A DNA stretch of 64,000 nt from contig JAAOOA010000457.1 of the NCBI GenBank assembly GCA_012861695.1, positions 60,001 through 124,000 of the forward strand, written 5' to 3'. The DNA comes from Trematomus loennbergii. Its lineage: Eukaryota > Chordata > Actinopteri > Perciformes > Nototheniidae. Under the pieces are notes generated by a model. The model was not told the origin of the DNA. It ran no database searches and worked only from the letters and a program-made list of their open reading frames with translations. The translations under genes were made by a program, and so were the position numbers. Below are positions 24,712 to 38,043 of the stretch, piece by piece (the stretch's first letter is position 1; every line of letters starts with the position of its first letter).

Positions 24712-27700
24712 TGCTCCACTCACTAAAGATTGGATTATTTCACGTCCTCTCCATCATTTGTACAGATACAAGGGCGTGTTTGGAATACATTATGCAGATA
24801 GATGAGTTGCCTCGACAGATCCTGAAGTCCTACATTGAATCCATTTTAACAGTTTCCATTTGATGTTTATATGCCAGTCCCCCCTGTGAATTCACTGGGT
24901 AAAATAGTAAATACAAGCAGCTGTTACAGGAGTCAGCAGAGTGACCTTTCTGTGCTGTATAACAGGCAGATGGGGAGTCTGTGTTGCTCCATGCTGCAAA
25001 CCAATTGCACCTCGGGACAAATAAATAGAAAGTGAACTTTGAATTGGAGAATAAATGAATTCAATGAAACCAGAATACATAAAACAGATCGGAATAATCA
25101 CAGAGCCTGAAGCCATCAGACTGTTTAACCCGTCCCTTGGAGCGTTAGGCACTCACAAAATTGGCACTTTACTTATTTTATTTGTATGGTGTTTTATTAT
25201 TTTGTATTTAATATGTAATCTTCATTGGACATATTACATTAACTTGAATGTTCCACTGCCTTTTTGGAATAAACAAGCACAATTTACTTTTCAATCGCAT
25301 CTGGACATTTCAAGCGTCTATTCATCGGTCAGCCCACGAGTGAATCACAGAAAAAAGACTAAAACAAATGGATATCGTGGTTTTATTGCACATTCTTATG
25401 TTTATACAATTAATAATATTGTTTTTCTTTCGTTCTATTTAAAAAAAAAAAACTGTCACAAAAATCTATTTTCCTCCCTTGGATACTTAAAGGGGACCTA
25501 TCATGCAAAATGCACTTTTGTACGTCTTTTATACATGAATATGTGTCCCCGGTGTTCCAGGGAACTCACCAAGTGTCAGAAAACACAACCCTCTCTATTT
25601 TCCTCCATACCCAAATCTCTAAAAAAGGGGCTGCAACGGATCTGATAAAACTGATCCAGATTTGAACACTGTCCTGACGTCAGGACGGTGGCGCTACGGC
25701 TATTGGGCCAACTCCACCAATCAGGAGGAGACAGCCACGGCCATTGCCGTTCGAAAGCGCTGGAGACGCTGTAGTACATATGCCAGGCCTGTAGGTGGTG
25801 CTGTTCTCACAGAATCTACCCTTGCAAAAACAGAGCTAAAAAATGTCAAATTGAGCAAAATGAGGCATGGCTAAAATGCATGATCTGTTTGGTATTTTGA
25901 AAAAAAAAAGTATAAATATGCCTTATATAGGTATGGTCCTACACTATATTATTCAAATATAGCATGATAGGTCCACTTTAAAGTATTTCTGATTGTTATA
26001 CTGATTCTGAATACATTTCAAAAAGGAAACATCAAACAGAATATCTCCAGTGCAACCTCTTCCTCTGTCCTCAGATACCACTGCGACTAAACTGCTCCAG
26101 TTTTTTTTTTAGGCCACCCTGGCTGTTCACATCTCTCCATCCTCCCCCTCCTGTCACTGACACAGTCATTACATCCCACAGCGATCGGCCGTTCTGTCAT
26201 TTTTAACACTTTGTTTCATGTTTTTTTTTTGTCTGCTTTTAATAGAAACAACCCAGAACAGCCGGGTGAACGACAGTCACATATACTGTGAGAAATTGCA
26301 CTCAGAAGAAAGATGACACTGGCTCATCTTTTCCCATGAACTTCGTTGTGTGAGACATTCGTGCAGACTTGAACATATGACTTGTGATGGTTGCCATAGT
26401 AATCTCCCTGAGGCACAAGGCAATATTCGGAGCAGCAACAGCATTGATCAAATAGAAACAGTCGTGTAAAGGCCAGGAATCGTTTGGATAGGCTTTGAAC
26501 AGAATATATTTTACTTCTGTCAATTTTCAGTGACTAAATTAAGAATTAATGCAGCTGTACATTTCTTATTCAATCATTGTTTGCATTACATAAATGCCTG
26601 TTCTTGTTTTCTTTATCCAGCTTGCTTATAGTGGTGTGCTGCTAAACTCATATAACATTTAGTTACAGGATTCATTTACCCTTATATATGAGATAACTGA
26701 TTAATCGATCAGTTGCAGAGAACAGGATCCAACCCTCTTTATAAATTGCTAGAACAACCCAACAGAAACACTGCAGCAGGAACATAAGCAAGATACTTTA
26801 TACAAAATGGGTGGGGCTTGAAGTATTGTTTCTTATTTTTTAAGTATTTGCCATCATATATTTTGCTGCTACGACTTCAGTCCCATTTCCAGTAGCAGCA
26901 GTGTGCTGTTTTCAGCAAAAATGTCCTTGAAAATAAAACGACCTGCTCAGCACGTTAGCAACTTGCTGAGGATGACAATTAAACATCTGGCTGCTTAAGA
27001 GACAGATATTGTTTTTAAACCCAGACCTTTTGAACCACTGTTTTAGGAGGAAACCAAATCAGAGCTAAAAGAAGAAAAAAACAAACTTGACGATAATGTC
27101 GTACTAATGGTATCCAAATATTGTTGTCAAAACGTTAGGGTAACTTTTTAAGGCAATATATGTCACGGCTGTATGTCAGTGCAGTTCTGTTTGAGGTACT
27201 CTGCCCTCTAGTGGCCAGCAAAGGATAACATGGGTTGTTGCAAATGTGACGTTAAAACTAGGGATGCCAGAAACTGACCATGATCAAAATCGGACAGCCC
27301 TGGCGAATATTAATCGATTATTAATAATAATATTAATAATTTTCGATTATGGAGACTGTAACGAATATTCGAAAAATCGAATAATCGCTGGCATCCCTAG
27401 TTAAAACATGGCTCAAGTTAAGATAAGAGTGAGTGAAATGGGATTATAACCTGCAGTAGAACATGTGCATGTATCCGTTATCGGCTACACCCAAGCTGAT
27501 GTAAATGCTGAGAAATGTAACCACAAAATAGCTGCTGCAGAGACGCCATTTGAAGATGAAAATCACTGTGATTGGTCAGCTTAAACTGCATTTATTTTTT
27601 AATTGATGTTTTTAATGCCAGTAGAGATTTCTTTTGAAAAGAGGCAAGCATTTCCTAATGTGAAATCATTACGATCGCATTAAAGCACAAAAAAGGAAGT

Positions 27701-30700
27701 GGACGCAGATACTCCATGACAAACACCTGAAGCTTTAACACACACATATATATAACAAAGCACACACACCTGTTCCGATGTACAGGACGCTGTAGTGCTC
27801 GTCGTTGACCGCCATCACGATGTCCGCCACAGTGTGTGTGATTTGGTCGTCGTCCATGGGCAGGTCGAGCGGAGCCACACCGACCGGCTGGATCACGTCC
27901 TCGATCTCCGGGTGGTATCTGATCACCCCGAGGTTTTTGATGTCGTTGTGACCTCCTGTTGTCGAGTTTTTGCGTACGCACTGAGGGGGGAGAAGTGACG
28001 TAATCGATTCAGACCAGGCTGAATAAACAAGATGCCCTTGGACAAAGAATTTGAAATTGCTTCTCTTTTATCAACTCGTGCCTTTCAAAAAATAGCATTT
28101 TGATCCGTTCACCTCTGCAATAAAAAGCTGTCTCATGCAAACATTTTATCGCAAAGCTGTTTTTCTCAGATAAGTGAAAAGGAAATAAAAGATTGTTGCA
28201 GGGTTTTTTTTCTTACCATCCCAGGGCGAGAGCCAATGAAAGCGCTGCTGTAGCCCTTCAGTTTGGAAGTGGAGAAAGCCACGTCAATGTCTTCGATGGA
28301 GTAGGCACAAATCACTGTTCTGCCCCTGAACAAAGGAAGAGGAGTAATTACATCTCCATAAAACTAGGACGAGTTGTTATGAGGGACACGCAGGGACAGA
28401 AGAAATGCACTCAACCATGAATAGAAAACAGTAAATAACTATGAATGCCGTCTTGTTCAAGGGAATGGAAGTCTTGGAGCAAACCGATGTCTACTTTCAA
28501 ACTCTCGCATGATAGAAGACTGCATTTTACTAAAATGTGTCTTGTTATTATGTGTTTATTTCACATTCTCCTTTTTTTCTTTATTGTACCATTACAGCAA
28601 ATTCAAAGCTTCAAGTTAACGTTGGTGAAATGCATAAAACATCAACACTTGTGTTCAATATTTAAAAGTGTCCCTTACAAATGGTTCCAATTAAAAAATA
28701 TGTTTTTGTCACAAGAGAGCCAATTAATTGATCTCCCTCTTTTCAAAACAAAGCTTTTTTATGAGAAAAATACAGAATAATAAGCCAACCATTTACGCTT
28801 GATACTGTATGACACTGTTTGTATTTGTATGTCAGTGTGACAACTTTTTAAATGTCTTTCAAAATGTGAAAATATGTGTCATCTGTGTTTCCTTTGGTGA
28901 ACAATTAGACATGGAAACATCCTGCAAACAATGACACCACAATGTTTTTGAACATCAAACATATGACAGCTGATATTGTTGCAGCATGACTTGCAACATT
29001 TGGGAACAACTATATGGCAGACTCGACAGAAAATAGATTTTACAGTCAAATAAAACACTGATAAGACACTTATTTTAAGTCTGAAGAATGGCAAACTACA
29101 GTGGATAGGTGTGTTTATTGTGAGTGTCAGTTACTCTGGTTTTCTTAAGCTTTATAATATATTGTGCGATGAATGTACCTCTACCATATTCTGTGTGACT
29201 GTTGCAGCTGTGCCTTATCAGATTTTGAGGAACAGACATGTCCACATTTTAATTTTAAAGGGACCTATCATGCAAATGCACTTTTGTACGTCTTTTATAC
29301 ATGAATATGTGTCCCGGTGTTCCAGGGAACTCACCAAGTGTCAGAAAACACAACCCTCTCTATTTTCCTCCATACCCAAATCTCTAAAAAAGGGGCTGCA
29401 ACGGATCTGATAAAAACTGATCCAGATTTGAACACTGTCCTGACGTCAGGACGGTGGCGCTACGGCTATTGGGCCAACTCCACCAATCAGGAGGAGACAG
29501 CCACGGCATTGCTGTTCGAAAGCGCTGGAGACGCTGTAGTACATATGCCAGGCCTGTAGATGGTGCTGTTCTCACTGAATCTGCCCTTGCAAAAACAGAG
29601 CTAACATTTTTCAAATTGAGCGAAATGAGGCATGGCTAAAATGCATGATCTGTTTGGTATTTTGAAAAAAAAAAAGTATAAATATGCCTTATATAGGTAT
29701 GGTCCTACACTATATTATTCAAATATAGCATGATAGGTCCACTTTAAATAAAAATCCCGAAATAATGTAAGATTTCAATCATTTCCATCAACAGTAGGAT
29801 TTAAGATCTTTCTGCTGGTTTTCTGCCAGTAAACAAAGATGTCATCTGCATTAACATATTCACAACATTTGTCTATTAGCTTCACATAACAATGTTCTCT
29901 AATGTGAATGTATTTTCCTATAAATAATCCATATACCTGTATTGCTATGCATTTTTTGGGTGGGGGGATGTACAGTAAGGCTGCTTGGAGTTTTTCTCAA
30001 CACATTCACAAACATTGTCACAGTCCCTCATTCTTTGGTAGTTTTCATTTCCCTTTTATCTGACTCTCACAGTTCCCTTTGAGTTGATTGCAGGTTATTC
30101 AGATCACCTGTTACACAGTGTGTGGGCCCGTACACCTGATTAGTAATTGAGAGCAGCGTGGTGCCTTTCCCCCTTTGGGCCAATCAGGGAGGGGGGGGGG
30201 TCTGTCTTTTGGGTTTAAGAGAGGCAGAGATTTGCAAATCCAGGGCTTTCTGAACCTCGAGTGACTTGTAATATAACCTCTTTTCAGCAGGAGTTATGAG
30301 CCAGAAACTTCTTAAGAATCACCCGCTGCCCATAAGTGCTATTGGATTTATGTGTCTTTATCAAAAGTCCTTTATGAACAATGTTCCATTTTCCCAAAGA
30401 AGATCAAATAACGTTTATCATTGAAGAAGCATTTGTTGAAAATTGAAGAGGCATTTCTTTCCTTGAGAAGACATGATGTGCAATTTTGTTTCTCCCTGTT
30501 GAGATATACGATATATAGATATATATATATGCTTCTCAGGCTTCTTCCAAACACTTAAATCTGGGAAATCAGTAGACAACCCATAACTTGCATGCTCCAG
30601 CAACTAGCTTTACAAAATGAGATAAAAGAAGAACTTGTCTCACAGATAAAATATATTTTAGGCTAATTTTGTAAGTTGTCTGAGCTTCAAACAAACATAT

Positions 30701-33700
30701 TAAGCAGTAGTTTTTCTTCTCGAGGCTGCATGTAAGAGCTTTCACTTTTATACGGGTTGCTCGCATGGCTATTCCTTAATAACCTCTCTTGTCTTTCTTT
30801 GTTTTCATCTCCATTTGGAACCTGTCTCCATAAAGAAGTACAAATTAAGCAATCAACACTTCAAATCCTCTGTTAGGCTGTACAACCTATGGTTACCCAA
30901 AACACCATTCTCTGTTTTGTTTCACCAAGATGTTCATACTTGTCTCCGGAGACCCGTAATTACAGCTTCATGCATCACGACGAAGCTTCTTTGTGCATTC
31001 TTTAATTTACATAAGCATAACATCACACCATTTATAGGGTCATTTCCGTGTGGACTGTGTATAATCTGTTTTATATAATCATGTGTTTCAAGCCATACTA
31101 GTGGGTTATCCATTTAGTTTCCAAAAGGAGGCATACCTATTTCTGTGGCCAATAGTTGTCTACATTGGCATGTGTGGTGTCAGCAGAAAAGGGTCATGGA
31201 AAATAGAATTATTGAAAGACCGAGGGGACAGAGGTCAGTAGGAGTTCAACTACGCATCTGAGATTCCCTTAGACTCTAGGGACATTACGCTATTGATTGC
31301 TTTGTTGCAAGGTAATGTGTCACTTATAGCAGGGGTTCCCAAAGTTTTAAAATGTAAAAAAGTAAACACCTCTTATGAAATGTACACTACATTTATTACG
31401 GAGTTTATGTCCGAGCCAACAGACTCACAGATCGTTGGCTACTGAGAGAAATGCAAAATACACCGCATAGTACGCACAAACCTCCGCTGTGGATTTCAAA
31501 ACAAAATATAGTAGTATCGCAGGCCCAAGTTTAACTCTCTGAGGCCTGCATGGTCTGCCTACAAAACAAAAATAAAAAAACGTTTATGCAGACCCAACAA
31601 CAGCCTCTGATCATCAACAGACTCCATGCAATGCTTCATCGGTTATATTAGATAATAATCTCTATCTAACTCCTAATACATCTAAATCTACTTCAGCATG
31701 GATACATGTTCATAAAATACATCCATTGTTTGTTCTATATGCTTCTTGAAATCCTAAAAAACACATCTTTTTCTAGAACAGATTACAAATCGCCTGAAAA
31801 TGGTACAAACAATTGGCAACATGTTTGACGAAGGTGTTGCGCTGGGCTATTTCATGCAATTGAAAGTGAAACTTAACTCACTCCATTGCGGAGATATTCC
31901 CGCGAGAGTGCGGAAAACTTAAATGAATTCACCACCACCACTTTGGTGTTCTTCAAACTACTAGCGTATTTGTTATAAACAAGACTTCACTTTAAAATAG
32001 GGAACATATTCTGAGTTAGAAATACCAATTATTTTGTTATTTTGACACAATTAACACTTGTAGTTTAATTTATTGTTACATAAGAATAGATCATATTAGT
32101 GTTATTATGGGAGAATTACTATTCTTGTGGTACTGCTGCCTTATTAGGCCCATATTGAGCAGCGCATATTAGACCAAAACTAATGTACAACAACGTCCTT
32201 ACTTGCAATAAATAAGCACTATTAGAGGGTTATTGAGGAAAAACTCTCAATTAATGGCCTATTATTGTAGAATATGGTCATGTAGAATAAGGCATTAATA
32301 AGTGTTTTATAATGACTAATAAAGAGCCAATATACTGCTAATATGCATGTTAATTAACAACTAGTTGATGGTGAATATGTGTACCTTAATATAAAGTGTT
32401 ACCCATATTTGACTTCAACCATCTCATGAATGTTGTGAGTGTTACATCGAATCCACGACAACGTGTGGGCAGTCGATGTGTGTGTAGGTTCCTGCTCACC
32501 ATGCGTTGGAGAACAGGCCGTACAGGACCCCCGCCCTCTTGTCCTGCGCCGTCAGAACCACCGCCTGCTTCAGGTTGTTGTACTGCTGGTGGGTTTTTCC
32601 TGCGCCACACATCATCCGGGCCTTCATGAAGGTGGTCCAGGAGTTCTCCAGCAGCGCTTTGATGCCCCCTTCATCCACCTGGAAACAAACATGAAAGGAT
32701 TGTGACAACAAAGTCATAATATGGCAGCCGGGTTGCCAAATTGATTTAGAATTATACTTTGAGTCCCCCGCAAGGATGTGACTCTGACCCCTCACCCACA
32801 ACACCAGTTACCCTCCCTCATAGGAGTACTCTGACATTTAAGGGGAAATACAAATGTTGCGTGTCTTATCTTTGAGATCAGTACACTGATGTGTGCAGTT
32901 TAGCTCAATCAAATGTAAATCTGCCAAGCAGCAACTTTAAAGGCTAAATATGAATGGATCAATGCATAGAGATACAAAAAGAAATGATCTCAGTAAAAGT
33001 TCTTTATATCTAATTAAGAGCATTTATAGTGGTGTGTCTCAATGCACAACCTTCTGTACTTTCACTTTCTGTTTTGAGTTTATAACTGTGTTCACACTCA
33101 TCCTAACCCTAAGGCTGGCAAAGTGCAGTTCTGTTTCTTCACTCATGTTGCTCAAAAAGTTGAGTGTTGAATGTGTATTGTCTTTATTTAGCCTGTATTG
33201 ATTTGGTACCCCAAAAGACAACTCTGCTAACTAGCTTGCAAGCTAGCTTACAGCGTTGGTTGTATACCCAGTGAGCGCAAACAAGTGTGCAATTTTAAGG
33301 AAACACTATACCCTAGTAAAACTCATTCCCACAAATAAGTAAATAGTTTACAAAGTGTCCTGCATGGGAGTCTACGAATGGAAGTATCACAATTGGATGG
33401 CTGTCATGATGGGGCCATTAGCTAGCCAGTTGGATACATGAAAAGATTACAACACACAGAAGAAAAGTTACTAAGACATGACTACCCAAGACATCTGCTA
33501 ACTAACAGGTATTGTATTTATGTATTTATTTATTCAACTAGTTCTTTGTCTACAAATGTCAAAAAATTGTTGATTTTTACCGTGCAGATGCGTCCAATGC
33601 GGGCCCTGTACGGCTCCTCGTCCACTCGGGCTGTCTTGTTGAGCTCACTGAAGAAGAAGTAGATCTCCTCCTTGTACTTCATTGTGGACGGGATAACGGC

Positions 33701-36700
33701 TGCCCCCGCAAACTGTGGATCTGGTGATGAGATTTCAAATTGTCCATTAAGATATCGGCACTTTGCTCCACTTTATCTTGAAGATCTCCCTGAGTCTAGC
33801 AATCTTTTTTCCGCATGATTGCATAACCTTTTTGCGCCAAAATGGCTTCTCTCAGTGGACTTCTTTCTGGTTCACATTAAACTGCTGTGAAGAACATGAC
33901 CTGGAAAAATAAGAGTAAATAAACCTACATAGTATTTTCCCCTGGGAATCAAAGTGGGATATCTACACCCACCTTTATGGCAAGCCGATTTAGCTTTTAT
34001 TCTCTTCTGGAGGATATTAAAAAATCTATTGTTACGTTAGAATGTTTATTTCTGATATAAAAATAGAATTTGAACTAGTTAGAAGTAAAATTCTTGATAT
34101 CAGTAATTCAATTGTAACTAGTTGTAATGTGTATTTCTGATATCAGCAATGCGATTTTAACTAGTGAGATTTGCATCGTTTTTCTCATTCATTTCAATGG
34201 GAGTTGGAATATGAACTAGTTCAAATGCTAATTTCTGATTATCAGTAATTCAATTATTACTAGTTACAATTACATTTTAACTAGTACAAATACCAATTTC
34301 TGATATCAAGAATTCAATTTCTCTAGTCGAAATGCCAATTCTTGATATCAGAAATACAATTTGAACTAGTTATAAATAAAAATTGAATTATAACTAGTAA
34401 CAATTGAATTCCTGATATCAAGAATTTGCATTCTAACTAGTTAAAATTCATTTTTTGATATCAGAAATAAACATTATTACGAGTAAGAATTGCATTTTTT
34501 ATATCATGAATTTGCATTCTTACTAGGAAGAATTGATTTTTTGATATCCTCCAGAAATCAATAAAAGCAAAATCAGCTTGGCATACACCTTCTCCATATT
34601 CATCAGTCTATATGTTGTTGCGTGACTCTCCTCTTCCTCCTCCTCCTCCTCCTCCTCCTCCTCCTCCTCCTCCTCCCCTCCTCCTCCTCCTACTCACTCA
34701 GCAGCCAAATGTTCTCCGTCTTCAGGAGCTTCTGGGAGCCAAAGGTACGTCGAATGGAGCCGGGGTGACCTGCCACAGATGACATTGCCGAATACAGACT
34801 CCCATCTGAGAGAGGAGAGAGGAGAGAGGAAGAAGAAAGTGTTGGTTTAAAAAAGAAAAGGGTACACAGTTCAGAGGGAGAGGATGAGAGATTGAAGTGA
34901 CACAGGAGGGGGGTTGAGTGAAGCTGGAGGAGAGAGGATACAGAGAGAGAACATTAAACAGAGAGTGAAGACAGACAAAGGGGGGGGAGGGGAGGACTTA
35001 GACTCAAGAAGGAGAGTAAAAAAGACATCAAGGCAGAAAAGCTCACGAGCGCATTCTTCAAACCCCACTTAGAGCTCTTAGGTCTCATAGAAATTAGCAT
35101 TTGAGATGGTAGCAGTAACATCTTAATTAGGACTTATCGTTGTTAGAACGCTTCGCAACTCGAGACGCGGATCGGATCGTTGCTTCGGAAATCGATTTTG
35201 AAGAGCGTCCTGCAGCGCATACTAACCTCTCACTAATTTCTGAATGTCTCCACAGACAGTCCATCTGCATTAGATGGGTTAACAAAGAAACAATTTGTCC
35301 GTGCTAATAATGAGCTTTGACCAATTTGGAAAGGATGATTTTAACTCATAACATCTCTATTTAGTTAATGTGATTCTGCACAGCTGGATATTCACAAGTT
35401 CCCTGTGGAGAGGTGCAAGCAAACAAAGGCGTATTTGGGATCCTCGTAGACGATTTTCACCCATTACAATTGTCTTTTTTATTTAAAGGGGACCTATCAT
35501 GCAAAATGCACTTTTGTACGTCTTTTCTACATGAATATGTGTCCCCGGTGTTCCAGGGAACTCACCAAGTGTCAGAAAACACAACCCTCTCTATTTTCCT
35601 CCATACCCAAATCTCTAAAAAAGGGGCTGCAACGGATCTGATAAAAACTGATCCAGATTTGAACACTGTCCTTGACGTCAGGACGGTGGACGCTACGGCT
35701 ATTGGGCCAACTCCACCAATCAGGAGGAGACAGCCACGGCCATTGCCGTTCGAAAGCGCTGGAGACGCTGTAGTACATATGCCAGGCCTGTAGGTGGTGC
35801 TGTTCTCACTGAATCTGCCCAGAGCTAGAAATTGTCAAATTGAGCGAAATGAGGCATGGCTAAAATGCATGATCTGTTTGGTATTTTGAAAAAAAAAAGT
35901 ATAAATATGCCTTATAAGGTATGGTCCTACACTATATTATTCAAATATAGCATGATAGGTCCACTTTAATCCAATTTAGCTGGATTTGTAAAGCATAATA
36001 TATTTGCTAGAAGATCTTTCATTTGAACAAAAACTCAACGGTTTGAACCTGGCACTGAAGTATAACTTCAAACCTAAACATGATGTTCAACTTCCCATAC
36101 AATAAAACGGGTAAATATTGTGAGTCCAAACAAAACTACTTGATGAATTTAAGGGAATAAAACAAATTGGCAAGATGGACTATGATTACAAACGTCAATG
36201 TGATGCATGTACGAATAAAAACTGGAAAAAATATGTTTCCTTTGTGATGAAATTGAGTATCAATTTGTTGTGTTGGGAACAAAATGTCCCAACGCATGAA
36301 TATGGAGAACTTTCATGTGCTAATGAACATAATGAAACTCTTGTAAAGAACCGAAACAGACAGTAGTTTGTGGATATCTAAATGTAGCCAAATGTTTGTA
36401 CCACAATTGGGAAGTAATCTAAACATGTTGGGCATACAGTCTATCGTACATATATACGCAGTACTTATGGCACGTACCATTTTAAGTCAAAGTCAACTTT
36501 ATTGTCAATCTTTCAGCTTGTGTGCACAGACAGAGAGATCGAAATACCGTTTCCCACAATATATAAAAATATATAATATAAAATAGAAATATGTATAAGA
36601 TATGTATCCTACACAATCAAATCAATCAAAAGACTCTCCTAACCTTGATCAAAACCACTAGGACTTTAAAGAACATTCTGATAACATTTTAATCTTTTTC

Positions 36701-38011
36701 TGTAAATCTTGTGTCTGAGTTATTTCTAAATTTTTTGTGCAGTGAGTTATATAAGAGCTCAATGTTTAAGTGAATGTTTCCATGTGAAGGCACCACAGCA
36801 GATGGCTGACTGTCGCATGTTTTTCACTCAGCGAGGTGTGATCCCCCGGTGGTGTTGGACTTTGACGAATAACATGTACGATATTTTTCTGTTGCACAGG
36901 AATTAATTCATTACTCTTTTTAAGGTTTCCCCTTTTCTCTTTTCCTCTAAGACAGGGTGTCCAAAAGACGGCCCGGGGGCCAAATGCGGCCCTCAGCAAA
37001 TTAAAAAGTATAATGAAATATGGCCCACAAATGAAACGTGTGCTTGTCTTATATTGTACTTCTTAACTACAAATGTAAACATATATCACACAGTAGTATT
37101 CATGTGTTAATGAGACCACTTTTCAAATAAATTCAGTCAATTCAAGTTGGAAACATTTTCTAACATCTTAGTTGATAAGAAAAAAGCCCAATGACTTATT
37201 TACAAGCTTGAAATACACCCTTCCTATTTCTCCATATTATAATCATTACATTACATGTTACTTGTTAGACGCTTTTATCCAAAGCGACTTACATACTCAA
37301 TACTGTGGGCAATCCCCACAGGACAATTTGGGGTGAAGTGTCTTGCCGCTCACCCACTGCACCACACGCCTCCTGTAATCAATCTGAGGCTTCTGTTGTA
37401 AGGGATGAGCTGCCAACACTCACAAGCATCATTTACCTACATTTGATTGATTTTGCTAACTTATAACTGAACTTATGAGGCAATAAACCTCTACTGAGTG
37501 GCCCAGCCCTTCGTATATTTTTCTGTATGTGGCCCTCAGTGAAAAAAGTTTGGACACCCCTGATCTAAGAGCTTTTTAAACTGGGGTTGATAATTCGGGG
37601 GATGGTGTTGTTTTATCTAGATCAAGGGTCGATGGCTAGACGTTGGTTTTCTGTAAAGATTGTAAAACCCTTTGAGAGGCATTTGGGTTTGATACAATAA
37701 AACTGATGCATTGCAGTTAAGGTTTAGACTTGCTTTGTCCAGTTCTCTTAAAAGTTGTATTTTGGCAGCAGTCGCTCAGTCCGTAGGGACTTGGCTGGGG
37801 AAGTGAAGGGTCGCTGGATCAAGTCCCAAATGGACCAAACATACGGACTGGTATTTGGAGAGGTGCCGGTTCACCTGTACACTGCTGAGGTGCCCTAACC
37901 CCAAACTGCTCCCTGACACTTGACAACCTGCAGCCTCTTCGCTCTTCATCTCTCAGTAAATGCATGCGCTTGTGCATATCTGTATTCAGACTCAGACCAT
38001 ATCTGTGTGTG

Positions 38012-38043
<32 letters not shown>

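Noticed and set aside
25055..25645. 196-codon open frame
   Set aside because: Runs from AT-rich unique sequence into a TTAA MITE; the end of the frame is identical to frames in other MITE copies.
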